DNA of 64,000 nucleotides from Mycobacterium sp. SMC-4 (lineage in GTDB: Bacteria; Actinomycetota; Actinomycetes; Mycobacteriales; Mycobacteriaceae). The translations under genes and the position numbers were made by a program. A model generated the notes under the pieces. That model was not told where the DNA came from. It was given only the letters and a program-made list of their open reading frames with translations, and searched no databases. The stretch spans positions 1,240,001 to 1,304,000 of the forward strand of contig NZ_CP079869.1 in NCBI RefSeq assembly GCF_025263265.1, read 5' to 3'. Positions 36,968-45,460 of the stretch are shown here, in pieces. Position 1 is the stretch's first letter. The number at the start of each line of letters is the position of its first letter.

Positions 36968-38383
36968 GTGGTAACGCGCATCGTGATCATCGGTGGAGGA
37001 CCAGCGGGTTACGAAGCGGCGCTGGTGGCCGCCGCGCACGGTCGCGATGTCACCCAGGTGACGGTCATCGATTCCGACGGGCTCGGTGGCAACTGCGTGC
37101 TCTACGACTGCGTGCCGTCCAAGACGCTGATCGCCTCGACCGGAGTACGCACCGAGCTGCGCCGCGCCGGCGGTCTCGGCTTCGACATCACCCTCGACGA
37201 TGCGCCGATCTCGCTGGTGCAGATCAACAATCGGGTCAAGACGTTGGCCGCGTCGCAGTCCGCCGACATCGGCAGTCAACTGCTCAACCAGGGCGTGACG
37301 ATCCTCGGTGGGCACGGCGAGCTGGTCGACGATGTGGCCGGGATGGCCAGTCACCGGGTCAAAGTGACCACCCACGACGGCAAGGTCGGTGTGCTCAAGG
37401 CCGACGTGGTGCTGATCGCGACCGGAGCCAGTCCGCGGGTGCTGCCCAACGCCGAGCCCGACGGCGAGCGGATCCTGACCTGGCGTCAGGTCTATGACCT
37501 CAAGGAGTTGCCCGAGCACCTGGTGATCGTCGGATCCGGGGTGACCGGCGCGGAGTTCTGCAACGCCTACACCGAGCTCGGGGTGGACGTCACCGTGGTC
37601 GCCAGCCGCGACCAGATCCTGCCGCACGAGGACTCCGACGCCGCCGCAGTGCTCGAGCAGGTGTTCGCCGAGCGTGGGGTCACCCTGGTCAAGAATGCCC
37701 GCGCGCAGTCGGTGACCCGGACCGAGCGCGGGGTGACGGTGACGATGACCGACGGCCGCACCGTCGACGGCAGCCACGCGTTGATCACCGTCGGCTCGGT
37801 GCCCAACACCGCCAAGCTGGGCCTGGAGCGGGTGGGTGTCGAGCTCAAGCCGGGCGGCTACATCCCCGTCGACCGGGTCTCGCGCACCCCGGCCTCGGGC
37901 ATCTATGCCGCCGGCGACTGCACGGGTCTGCTGCCGCTGGCCTCGGTGGCCGCCATGCAGGGCCGTATCGCGATGTACCACGCGCTGGGCGAGGGGGTGT
38001 CGCCGATCCGGCTGCGCACGGTCGCCTCGGCGACCTTCACCCGACCCGAGATCGCCGCGGTCGGCATCCCGCAGTCGGCGATCGACGACGGCAGTGTGCC
38101 GGCCCGCACGCTGATGCTGCCGCTGAACACCAATGCCCGGGCCAAGATGAGCCTGCTCCGACACGGTTTCGTCAAGATCTTCTGCCGGCCCGCCACCGGC
38201 GTGGTGATCGGCGGCGTGGTGGTCGCGCCGATCGCCTCGGAGCTGATCCTGCCGATCGCGCTGGCGGTGCAGAACCGCATTTCGGTGACCGATCTAGCCC
38301 AGACGCTGTCGGTGTATCCGTCGCTGTCCGGCTCGATCGTGGAGGCCGCGCGCCGTCTGATGGCCCACGACGACCTGGACTGA
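36968..38383 (+). CDS. lpdA: NAD(P)H quinone reductase LpdA (dihydrolipoamide dehydrogenase homolog)
   Basis: 471 aa flavoprotein of the pyridine nucleotide-disulfide family. FAD motif IVIIGGGPAGYEAALVAA; second nucleotide motif LVIVGSGVTGAEF; GIYAAGDCTGLLPL. The C-terminal His-Glu pair of true lipoamide dehydrogenase is replaced (SVYPSLSGSIVEA), as in M. tuberculosis LpdA, a quinone reductase. Unlike what I recall of that protein, the CX4C pair is kept here (NCVLYDC). GTG 36968. Upstream of glpD as in Rv3303c-Rv3302c, separated by a 156-base gap with a hairpin. Confidence 0.9.
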   Translation: MVTRIVIIGGGPAGYEAALVAAAHGRDVTQVTVIDSDGLGGNCVLYDCVPSKTLIASTGVRTELRRAGGLGFDITLDDAPISLVQINNRVKTLAASQSADIGSQLLNQGVTILGGHGELVDDVAGMASHRVKVTTHDGKVGVLKADVVLIATGASPRVLPNAEPDGERILTWRQVYDLKELPEHLVIVGSGVTGAEFCNAYTELGVDVTVVASRDQILPHEDSDAAAVLEQVFAERGVTLVKNARAQSVTRTERGVTVTMTDGRTVDGSHALITVGSVPNTAKLGLERVGVELKPGGYIPVDRVSRTPASGIYAAGDCTGLLPLASVAAMQGRIAMYHALGEGVSPIRLRTVASATFTRPEIAAVGIPQSAIDDGSVPARTLMLPLNTNARAKMSLLRHGFVKIFCRPATGVVIGGVVVAPIASELILPIALAVQNRISVTDLAQTLSVYPSLSGSIVEAARRLMAHDDLD

Positions 38384-38392
38384 CTGTTCTGC

Positions 38393-38455
38393 CGTTGAGT
38401 CTGCGCTGGTGGTGGGGGTCTCTCGCACTTTTGCGCCGTGAGCGCAATCTCAACG
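38393..38455 (+). terminator. hairpin between lpdA and glpD
   Basis: Arms CGTTGAGTCTGCGCT (38393-38407) and AGCGCAATCTCAACG (38441-38455) pair at 13 of 15 positions around a 33-base G-rich loop, ten bases past the lpdA stop. No T-tract. Likely terminator or attenuator. Confidence 0.5.
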
Positions 38456-38539
38456 CGCCCGGCGGGCTGCGCAGCCCAGCATCGGCACAGAGCGGCACGT
38501 AGGCTGGGCAAGTACTGACCGGTAACAAGGGAGTACTGC

Positions 38540-40270
38540 GTGGCTCAGCCAGAGCGGGAATCGAAACTTCAGCCCGAACAGCGCCGACGTGCCTGGGAGC
38601 GGCTGGGTAGCGAACAGTTCGACGTGGTTGTCATCGGTGGTGGAGTGGTCGGCGCCGGCGCGGCCCTGGACGCGGCCACCAGGGGCCTCAAGGTCGCCCT
38701 GGTCGAGGCCCGCGACTTCGCCTCGGGAACATCGAGCCGCAGCAGCAAGATGTTCCACGGCGGTCTGCGCTACCTCGAGCAGCTCGAATTCGGACTGGTG
38801 CGTGAGGCGCTGCATGAGCGCGAGCTGTCGTTGACGACGCTGGCTCCGCACCTGGTCAAACCGCTGCCGTTCCTGTTCCCGCTGACCAACCGGCTCTGGG
38901 AGCGGCCCTACATTGCTGCGGGCATTCTGCTCTACGATCAGCTCGGCGGTGCGAAATCGGTTCCGCCGCAGAAGCATCTGACCCGCGCCGGAGCGTTGCG
39001 CCTGTCGCCCGGGCTGCGGCGCAGCTCGCTGGTCGGCGGAATCCGTTACTACGACACCGTCGTCGACGATGCCCGGCACACCATGACGGTGGCGCGCACC
39101 GCGGCGCACTACGGCGCGGTGGTGCGCACCTCGACGCAGGTGGTGGCGCTGCTGCGGGAGGGTGACCGGGTCACCGGGGTGCGGGTGCGCGACTCCGAAG
39201 ACGGCACGGTCACCGAGGTGCGCGGCCACGTCGTGGTCAACGCGACCGGGGTCTGGACCGACGAGATCCAGGCCTTGTCCAAGCAACGCGGCCGGTTCCG
39301 GGTGCGCGCGTCCAAGGGCGTACACATCGTGGTGCCACGCGACCGCATCGTCAGCGAGGTCGCGATCATCCTGCGCACCGACAGCTCGGTGCTGTTCGTG
39401 ATCCCGTGGGGCACGCACTGGATCATCGGGACCACCGATACCGACTGGAATCTCGACCTGGCCCATCCCGCGGCGACCAAGGCCGACATCGACTATCTGC
39501 TGGGTCAGGTCAACAGAGTGCTGGCGACGCCGTTGACCCACGAGGACATCGACGGCGTGTATGCCGGCCTGCGACCGCTGCTGGCCGGGGAAAGCGAGGA
39601 GACCTCGAAGCTCTCCCGCGAGCACGCGGTCGCGGTGCCCGCCCCGGGCCTGGTCGCGATCGCCGGCGGTAAATACACCACCTACCGGGTGATGGGCGAG
39701 GACGCCATCGACGCGGCAGCGGAGTTCATCCCGACCCGGGTGGCGCCGTCGATCACCGAGAAGGTGCCGCTGATGGGTGCCGACGGATACTTCGCGCTGG
39801 TGAACCAAACCCAAAGCGTCGGAAAGGAATACAACCTGCACCCGTACAGGGTTCGGCACCTGCTGGACCGCTACGGATCGTTGATCGGCGAGGTGCTGGC
39901 GATGGCCGAGAAGCGCCCGGAACTGCTGGACCCGATCACCGAGGCGCCGGTGTATCTGAAGGTGGAGGCGGCCTATGCGGCTGCGGCCGAGGGAGCGCTG
40001 CATCTGGAGGACATCCTGGCCCGACGGATGCGGATCTCGATCGAGTACCCGCACCGCGGGGTGGACTGCGCCCGCGAGGTCGCCGAAGTCGTTGCGCCGT
40101 TCCTGAATTGGGGCGACGAGGACATCGACCGCGAGGTCGAAACCTATTGCGCGCGGGTCGACGCCGAGGTGCGCAGCCAGCAGCAACCCGATGACGAGTC
40201 CGCCGACGCGTTGCGGGTCGCCGCGCCGGAGGCGCGGTCGGAGATCCTCGAACCGGTGCCGCTGAATTGA
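38540..40270 (+). CDS. glpD: glycerol-3-phosphate dehydrogenase
   Basis: 576 aa FAD-dependent enzyme oxidising glycerol-3-phosphate to DHAP and passing electrons to quinone. FAD motif VVVIGGGVVGAGAALDAATRG; GTSSRSSKMFHGGLRYLEQ with the conserved substrate-loop residues; WGTHWIIGTTDTDW; C-terminal DAO domain. GTG 38540 follows AAGGGAG. Equivalent by neighbours to GlpD2 of M. tuberculosis. The stop overlaps the TTG start of the next gene (TTGA). Confidence 0.95.
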   Translation: MAQPERESKLQPEQRRRAWERLGSEQFDVVVIGGGVVGAGAALDAATRGLKVALVEARDFASGTSSRSSKMFHGGLRYLEQLEFGLVREALHERELSLTTLAPHLVKPLPFLFPLTNRLWERPYIAAGILLYDQLGGAKSVPPQKHLTRAGALRLSPGLRRSSLVGGIRYYDTVVDDARHTMTVARTAAHYGAVVRTSTQVVALLREGDRVTGVRVRDSEDGTVTEVRGHVVVNATGVWTDEIQALSKQRGRFRVRASKGVHIVVPRDRIVSEVAIILRTDSSVLFVIPWGTHWIIGTTDTDWNLDLAHPAATKADIDYLLGQVNRVLATPLTHEDIDGVYAGLRPLLAGESEETSKLSREHAVAVPAPGLVAIAGGKYTTYRVMGEDAIDAAAEFIPTRVAPSITEKVPLMGADGYFALVNQTQSVGKEYNLHPYRVRHLLDRYGSLIGEVLAMAEKRPELLDPITEAPVYLKVEAAYAAAAEGALHLEDILARRMRISIEYPHRGVDCAREVAEVVAPFLNWGDEDIDREVETYCARVDAEVRSQQQPDDESADALRVAAPEARSEILEPVPLN

Positions 40271-41130
40271 GGCCCCCTCCGCTGCCGGTGCGTGACGGGC
40301 TGGGCCCGTCCCGGGTGCGGCTGCGCGGCGGGTCGGTGCTGGTCGAGATGGCCGACCGGTTCGGCGAGGCGGCTGCGCAAAAGGTGCTGGCCGGTGAGGT
40401 GTTCACCGCCGATGGGGTCGTGGTGACGGCTGCGACGGTGCTCGCGCCCGGCACCCATGTCTACCTGTACCGCGAGATTCACGACGAGGTCCCCGTCCCG
40501 TTCGACATTCCGGTGCTCTACCGCGACGACAACATCGTCGTCGTCGACAAGCCGCACTTCCTGGCGACGATGCCGCGCGGACGCCATGTCACCCAGACCG
40601 CGACGGTGCGGTTGCGCCGGGAGCTGGATCTGCCGGAACTGAGCCCGGCGCACCGATTGGACCGGTTGACCGCAGGGGTGTTGGTGTTCACCACCCATCG
40701 TCAGGTGCGCGGGGCTTATCAGACGCTGTTCGCCCAAGGAAGCGTGCGCAAGACGTATCTGGCCCGCGCGGGCGTCCGCGCGGATCTGACGTTCCCGCTG
40801 ACGCTGCGCAGCCGGATCATCAAGCAGCGTGGGCAGTTACAGGCAATGCAGGTGCCGGGCGAGCCGAACGCCTCGACGCTCCTCGAGCACCACGGCGACG
40901 GACTGTACCGACTGACGCCGCACACCGGCCGCACCCACCAGCTGCGCGTGCACATGAACGCGCTGGGGCTGCCGATCTTCGGTGACCCGCTGTATCCGCA
41001 CGTGATCGATGTCGCGGCCGACGACTTCAGCGCGCCGCTGCACCTGCTGGCCCAGAGTCTGGAATTCGTTGACCCGTTGACGGGTTTACCGCGGAGCTTT
41101 CTCAGCCGGCGCGAGCTGCCCAGCGGATAG
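40267..41130 (+). CDS. RluA-family pseudouridine synthase
   Basis: 287 aa enzyme isomerising uridine in rRNA or tRNA. The catalytic motif HRLDRLTAGVLVF holds the Asp nucleophile; RTHQLRVHMNALGLPIFGDPLY is the conserved C-terminal segment. A short N-terminal S4-like region precedes the core. The start is a TTG at 40267 that overlaps the glpD stop; no upstream ATG fits. Target RNA site not predictable. Followed directly by tandem hairpins. Confidence 0.88.
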   Translation: MRPPPLPVRDGLGPSRVRLRGGSVLVEMADRFGEAAAQKVLAGEVFTADGVVVTAATVLAPGTHVYLYREIHDEVPVPFDIPVLYRDDNIVVVDKPHFLATMPRGRHVTQTATVRLRRELDLPELSPAHRLDRLTAGVLVFTTHRQVRGAYQTLFAQGSVRKTYLARAGVRADLTFPLTLRSRIIKQRGQLQAMQVPGEPNASTLLEHHGDGLYRLTPHTGRTHQLRVHMNALGLPIFGDPLYPHVIDVAADDFSAPLHLLAQSLEFVDPLTGLPRSFLSRRELPSG

Positions 41131-41211
41131 GTGTGCGCTCAGATCGCAATTCCCCTCGGTCTTCCATTGCGATCTGAACGCACACCGTGGGCGTCGGGTC
41201 TCGACGCCCAC
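41130..41211 (+). terminator. two adjacent strong hairpins
   Basis: First stem: 21-base arms 41130-41150 and 41166-41186 with one mismatch and a 15-base loop. It is followed without gap by a perfect 10-base stem (GTGGGCGTCG 41187-41196, complement 41202-41211) with a 5-base loop. It starts at the last base of the pseudouridine synthase gene. Tandem U-tract-free hairpins are a plausible terminator. Confidence 0.75.
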
Positions 41212-41474
41212 GGAGCCGAACCTACGACATCCTGGCAGGCGTGCACCGGTAATTGTTGATTCCGTAATTAGTTACCGTTCGACGCGTATTTGCCGTTCTG
41301 ACGTGCGGTTATCACCGCGAAGGGCCGTAACTGTCCGGCCTCCCAGTACCAATTGTCGTCGACGTCGATTACTGGCAAACCCGGTTGCCTTCGGAACCAG
41401 AGCGGTACTGGGTTTCAACGGCGCGGGTGCGCCGGGACTGCAACAATGACGGGGTTGTCGGCACGAAGGAGACG
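41212..41474. other. gene-free region upstream of the polyproline gene
   Basis: Locally AT-rich (about 41250-41290) with GGTAA...TTACC arms (about 41249-41277). No convincing coding frame on either strand. Probably the promoter region of the following secreted-protein gene. Confidence 0.4.
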
Positions 41475-41819
41475 ATGTTGGGCAAGTTCCTGCTCGCCGC
41501 GCTGATCATCGGCGGCGCGTTCGCTCCGGCTGTGGGCGTGGCTCCGCAGGCCCAGGCCGCGGTGTGCGGCTCGGTCGGTGGTGTGCACGTCAGCGTCAGC
41601 GGCTGCGCAGACCCGTTGTACGAACTCAACGACGTGCTGCCCCCGCCGCCGCCTCCGCCGCCACCTCCGCCACCACCACCGCCGCCGGGTGCGCCGCCAC
41701 CGCCACCGCCGCCGCCACCACCACCTCCACCGCCTCCGCCGGTGTATTACGACCGCACCCCGAACGTGGATGTGTGCGCCAACGTCGGGCGCCGTATCAG
41801 CGTGAGTGGCTGCATCTAG
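41475..41819 (+). CDS. secreted polyproline protein with duplicated cysteine motif
   Basis: 114 aa. Signal peptide of about 28 residues ending AQA-AV. The mature protein has Cys31-Cys44 (VCGSVGGVHVSVSGC), two runs of 16 prolines (56-71 and 74-89) split by Gly-Ala, then Cys101-Cys113 (VCANVGRRISVSGC). The two cysteine motifs are clearly related, so the protein looks like two disulfide mini-loops joined by a rigid polyproline rod, as in some wall-spanning proteins. ATG 41475 after AAGGAGA. Ends exactly at the base before the SDR start (TAGATG). Confidence 0.75.
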   Translation: MLGKFLLAALIIGGAFAPAVGVAPQAQAAVCGSVGGVHVSVSGCADPLYELNDVLPPPPPPPPPPPPPPPPGAPPPPPPPPPPPPPPPPVYYDRTPNVDVCANVGRRISVSGCI

Positions 41820-42590
41820 ATGGATCGGAGTGCTTTCGACCGGCTCTTCGACATGACCGGTCGCACGGTTGTGGTGACCGGAGGTACCCGCGGGATCGGA
41901 TTCGCGTTGGCGCAGGGGTACCTGCTGGCCGGCGCCCGGGTGGTGGTTGCCAGTCGCAAGGCCGACGCCTGCGAGCAGGCAGCCCGCCAGTTGCGCGAAC
42001 TCGGCGGTGAGGCGATCGGGGTCCCCACCCATCTCGGGGACGTCGATGCGCTGGGGCAGTTGGTGTCGCGCACTGTCGACGAGTTCGGTGGCCTCGACGT
42101 GTTGGTCAACAACGCGGCCAATCCGCTGGCGCAGCCGTTCGGGCAGATGACCGTCGACGGGCTGACGAAGTCTTTTGAGGTCAACCTGCGCGGGCCGGTG
42201 ATGCTGGTGCAGGAGGCGCTGCCGCACCTGCGCGCCAGCGAGCATGCCGCCGTGCTGAACGTGGTCTCGATCGGGGCGTTCATCTTCGCGCCGATGTTGG
42301 CGATCTACGCATCGATGAAGGCAGCCATGATGTCGTTCACCCGGTCGATGGCCGCCGAGTTCGTCCAGCACGGCATCCGGGTCAACGCACTGGCCCCCGG
42401 TCCGGTCGACACCGACATGATGCGCAAGAACCCGCAGGAGGCCATCGACGGCATGGTCGGTGGGACGCTGCTGGGCCGTTTGGCCACCGCCGACGAAATG
42501 GTCGGCGCGGCACTGCTGTTGACCTCCGATGCGGGCAGCTACATCACCGGTCAGGTGATCATGGTCGACGGCGGCGGCACCCCGCGGTAA
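41820..42590 (+). CDS. short-chain dehydrogenase/reductase (FabG-like)
   Basis: 256 aa classical SDR. TGGTRGIG cofactor motif, NNAA, catalytic Ser in NVVSIGAF, and YASMK catalytic Tyr-Lys. C-terminal ITGQVIMVDGGG as in FabG-type enzymes. Substrate unknown; 3-oxoacyl or alcohol reduction is possible. ATG 41820 immediately follows the polyproline gene stop, implying co-transcription. Convergent with the enoyl-CoA hydratase. Confidence 0.88.
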   Translation: MDRSAFDRLFDMTGRTVVVTGGTRGIGFALAQGYLLAGARVVVASRKADACEQAARQLRELGGEAIGVPTHLGDVDALGQLVSRTVDEFGGLDVLVNNAANPLAQPFGQMTVDGLTKSFEVNLRGPVMLVQEALPHLRASEHAAVLNVVSIGAFIFAPMLAIYASMKAAMMSFTRSMAAEFVQHGIRVNALAPGPVDTDMMRKNPQEAIDGMVGGTLLGRLATADEMVGAALLLTSDAGSYITGQVIMVDGGGTPR

Positions 42591-42595
42591 GACTC

Positions 42596-42665
42596 TGCCT
42601 CTCTCGCCGGTTGTGCTCTGGGGGCGGGATTTTCGCGATTTCTCCGCCCCGGGCGCACGCTCGGA
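42596..42665. terminator. bidirectional hairpin between SDR and enoyl-CoA hydratase
   Basis: Complementary segments around GGGGGCGG...CCGCCCC (about 42629-42654) and outer arms near GACTC/GAGTC lie between the two convergent stops. No other feature seen there. Confidence 0.45.
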
Positions 42666-42666
42666 G

Positions 42667-43446
42667 TCAGTTCTTCCGCAGGATCTTGGCGGCGGCTTCG
42701 GCCATTTCACCGCTGGTCGAGGACAGGATCTGGCTGCGGTTCTCCAGGTGCAGCGCGGCCTCCAGGCTGGACGCTTCCAGATTCGCCCACAGTACCTGCT
42801 TGGTTGACTCGACTCCGAATTTGCCGTAGCTGCACAATGTTTCGGCGATCTCCACAGCCGAGTCCACCGGGTCCTGCACCACCCGCGAGACCAGGCCGAG
42901 GTGCAGCGCCTCGTCGGCGTCGATCGCGCGTGCGGTCAGGATCAGGTCGAACGCCGGGCCCGCGCCGATGATGCGCGGCAGCGTGTAGCTGACCCCGATG
43001 TCACAGCCGCCCAAGCCGAGCTTGATGAACTGCGTGCAGAACCGCGCCGACGGTCCGGCCACCCGCAGGTCGCAGGCCGCGGCGATGCCCAGTCCACCGC
43101 CGTAGGCGACGCCGTTGACCGCTGCGATCACCGGCTGACGCAGTCGGTGGATCTTGGCGGTGAGCTCGGCGATGCGCTCCTGCCAGCGCATGCCCGACCG
43201 CGGGAATTCGGTGCCGCCGCCACTTTCGGCGGGGTTGGGGGCGCTCAGATCCAGCCCGGAGCAGAAGCCGCGCCCTGCTCCGGTCAGCACCACGACCCGG
43301 CAGGTGTTGTCGGCGCCGAGCTCGTCGAGCGCTCGGTGCAACTCCTCGACCAGCTGAAAGGACAAGGCATTGAGCTTGTCTGGCCGGTTCAGGGTCAGCA
43401 CTGCGATATCGGACCGAGGGTGGGTGACTTCGAGGACGGACGACAT
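42667..43446 (-). CDS. enoyl-CoA hydratase/isomerase family protein
   Basis: 259 aa crotonase-fold protein. Oxyanion-hole segments NALSFQLVEEL and CSGLDLSAP, then IAAVNGVAYGGGLGIAAACDLRVA. The expected catalytic Glu region reads LGLGGCDIGVSYTLPRIIG, with Asp where one catalytic acid would sit, as in several EchA isomerase-like members. It acts on acyl-CoA intermediates; step not assignable. ATG 43446. Next to the TetR gene (10-base gap), same strand. Confidence 0.88.
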   Translation of the reverse strand: MSSVLEVTHPRSDIAVLTLNRPDKLNALSFQLVEELHRALDELGADNTCRVVVLTGAGRGFCSGLDLSAPNPAESGGGTEFPRSGMRWQERIAELTAKIHRLRQPVIAAVNGVAYGGGLGIAAACDLRVAGPSARFCTQFIKLGLGGCDIGVSYTLPRIIGAGPAFDLILTARAIDADEALHLGLVSRVVQDPVDSAVEIAETLCSYGKFGVESTKQVLWANLEASSLEAALHLENRSQILSSTSGEMAEAAAKILRKN

Positions 43447-43455
43447 GTCCGTACG

Positions 43456-44148
43456 TTAACCGCTGCGCCAGCCCGCCACGCCGACAGTGATCATGCGTAG
43501 TTGCTTGATCGCGACACTTCTGATCTGGTCGAGTGTGGCCTGGTCGTGGGCATCCTCGATGGCTTCGGCGATCACGATCATCGAGTTCACGAACAGTGAG
43601 GCAAGGACGTTGAGGTCCTCACCGCTCCACGTGTTCAACTCCGGAAAACGGGCCAGGTCGATGGCCAGTTCTGAGGTGATCAAGCGGATCTCGGTACGAA
43701 TCGCATAGCGCACGACCGACACCCCGCTGTTGCGTTCGCGGCCGATGAACAGCCAGTGTTCGCGTCGTTCGTTGACGCCGTCGATCAGGATGTCCACGCT
43801 CGACTCGATGACGCGCTTGGGGTCCAGCTTGCCGGCCCGCGCACCGCGCAGCATGTCGCGCAGGCTGCGAAAGGACTCGTCGATGAGGACCAGCCCCAGG
43901 GCTTCCATGCTGTCGAAGTGGCGGTAGAAGGCAGCCGGGACGATGCCGGCCTCCCGGGTCACCTCGCGCAGGCTCAGGGCGGAGAAACTGCGTTCTTCAA
44001 GCAGCCGGAGCGCCGCGGCGATGATCGCCTGACGGGTGGCCTGCTTGCGCTCCTCGCGACTCGGCTGGTCGCGGGTGCTGCGGGAGCGTGATCTCTCGGG
44101 GCGACTGGATCGCGACCGTTCGACCCGCGGGCGATGCGTGCTGGCCAC
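43456..44148 (-). CDS. TetR-family regulator, FabR/DesT-like
   Basis: 230 aa from GTG 44148 (VASTHRP); TACGCT six bases upstream could be a -10 of a leaderless transcript. A frame to 44187 adds 13 residues. After a Ser/Arg-rich tail, the HTH region ERSFSALSLREVTREAGI-VPAAFYRHF and the following ALGLVLIDESF closely resemble E. coli FabR and Pseudomonas DesT, which control unsaturated fatty-acid genes. It is divergent from a reductase-desaturase pair, the same context as desT-desCB, so it probably senses acyl-CoA and represses desA3. Function is inference from similarity recalled from memory. Confidence 0.8.
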   Translation of the reverse strand: MASTHRPRVERSRSSRPERSRSRSTRDQPSREERKQATRQAIIAAALRLLEERSFSALSLREVTREAGIVPAAFYRHFDSMEALGLVLIDESFRSLRDMLRGARAGKLDPKRVIESSVDILIDGVNERREHWLFIGRERNSGVSVVRYAIRTEIRLITSELAIDLARFPELNTWSGEDLNVLASLFVNSMIVIAEAIEDAHDQATLDQIRSVAIKQLRMITVGVAGWRSG

Positions 44149-44352
44149 CTGTCGAGCGTACAGCCGTTTACCCAAACGCCCGCGCAAGGGCAGGCCACGA
44201 CGCCGGTCCCGTGGGTGATCGTCGAAGACCGGTAATGCGAACTGACCGGTACGGACCTGCAGAGGTGCACATCAGCGCACAATTGTTCACCCAATGTGAA
44301 GGCTGCCACACCTGCGGTTGCACCCCTTGACGCGGGCCCGAAACCGGCGCAC

Positions 44353-44370
44353 GGTGTACACATGTTCACT
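44353..44370 (+). promoter_or_regulatory. candidate FabR/DesT-type operator over the reductase start codon
   Basis: Near-palindrome GGTGTACACATGTTCACT. The core GTACACATGTT differs at one position from the E. coli FabR box core (GTACACGTGTT) as I remember it. It covers the weak GGTG ribosome site and the ATG at 44362. A weaker match, AGCGTACAGCCGTTTACC (44155-44172), lies at the regulator start. Confidence 0.5.
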
Positions 44371-45417
44371 GAAAGTCTGACCAAGAAGGTGCGTCGGTCC
44401 GCCTTGCTGGACCTGCTGACCGGTCCGCACGGCGTCGACCGCTACACCGAGCTGGTCGACCCCACCTGGACGCGCGGCGACGCGCGTGCCCGGGTGGTGG
44501 CGGTCCGACGCGCGACGCCTCGCAGCGTCACGCTGACGCTGGCGCCGAACCGGGCCTTCACCGGATTCCGCGCCGGTCAGCACATCAACTTGTCGGTCGA
44601 GATCGACGGCCGCCGGCGCACCCGGCCGTACTCGCCGGCCAACGCCGAGTCCCACGGGCACATCGAGCTGACCATCGGGCACCACGACGGGGGTTTGGTC
44701 TCCACCCACCTCGTCGAACACGCCCGCCCCGGCATGATCGTCCATCTCGACTCCGTTGCCGGCGACTTCGTTCTCCCGGAGTCCGCGCCGAAGAAACTGC
44801 TGCTGGTCTCCGGCGGCAGCGGCATCACACCGGTCATGTCGATGCTGCGCACCCTGCGGGCGCGCGGGCACCGCGGCGAGGTCGTCTTCGTGCACTACGC
44901 CCGGTCGGCCCACGAGGCCTGCTACCGCGACGAACTCGCCGAGATCGCCGCGAGGATGCCCAACGTGACGGTGCGCCATGGTTATTCGCGCGAGACGGAC
45001 GGCTCGGATCTGCACGGACGCTTCTGCGCCGAGCACGCCGGCATCGCCGATCCGGACGCGGTGTACGTGTGCGGGCCGCCGAGCCTGGCCGATGCGGTGC
45101 GCGAGGTGTTCCCCGACGCACAGTCCGAAAGCTTCGTGCCGCCGGTGTTCGACGGTGAATCGACCGGCGGGCGCGTCACTTTCGCCGCCAGCGGATTCGA
45201 CGTCGTCGATGACGGCCGCCCGCTGCTCAATCAGGCCGAAGACGCCGGTCTGACCCCGGAAAGCGGATGCCGCATGGGCATCTGCTTCTCCTGCACCCGT
45301 CGCAAGTCCAGCGGCATCGTCCGCAACGTCGTCACCGGAGCGGTGTCCTCACCGGACGCCGAGGACGTGCAGATCTGCGTCTCTGCCCCGGTCGGCGACG
45401 TCGAACTCGACCTCTGA
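44362..45417 (+). CDS. ferredoxin-type oxidoreductase partner of DesA3 (Rv3230c-like)
   Basis: 351 aa. FAD/NAD(P)H reductase domain with TRPYSPANAE (flavin) and VSGGSGITPVMSML (nucleotide), then a C-terminal plant-type [2Fe-2S] ferredoxin domain with CRMGICFSC and a distal Cys (VQICVSA). It would pass NADPH electrons to the acyl-CoA desaturase encoded 43 bases downstream. ATG 44362 (MFTESLTKK) fits family N-termini; a GTG at 44296 would add 22 unrelated residues. Confidence 0.92.
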   Translation: MFTESLTKKVRRSALLDLLTGPHGVDRYTELVDPTWTRGDARARVVAVRRATPRSVTLTLAPNRAFTGFRAGQHINLSVEIDGRRRTRPYSPANAESHGHIELTIGHHDGGLVSTHLVEHARPGMIVHLDSVAGDFVLPESAPKKLLLVSGGSGITPVMSMLRTLRARGHRGEVVFVHYARSAHEACYRDELAEIAARMPNVTVRHGYSRETDGSDLHGRFCAEHAGIADPDAVYVCGPPSLADAVREVFPDAQSESFVPPVFDGESTGGRVTFAASGFDVVDDGRPLLNQAEDAGLTPESGCRMGICFSCTRRKSSGIVRNVVTGAVSSPDAEDVQICVSAPVGDVELDL

Positions 45418-45460
45418 TCCCGCACTGATCCCGCAACCACCATCTGGAAGGGAGCCACCC

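Noticed and set aside
38450..40186. Long open frame on the minus strand opposite glpD (also 33117-34754 opposite mmpL and 3012-4445 opposite the Rieske gene)
   Set aside because: Arg/His/Gln-rich translations with no family features, fully inside well-supported genes; typical of high-GC DNA.
41640..41750. Triplet microsatellite in the polyproline region
   Set aside because: Proline codons CCG, CCA, CCT and CCC are mixed, so it is a protein repeat rather than a simple DNA repeat.
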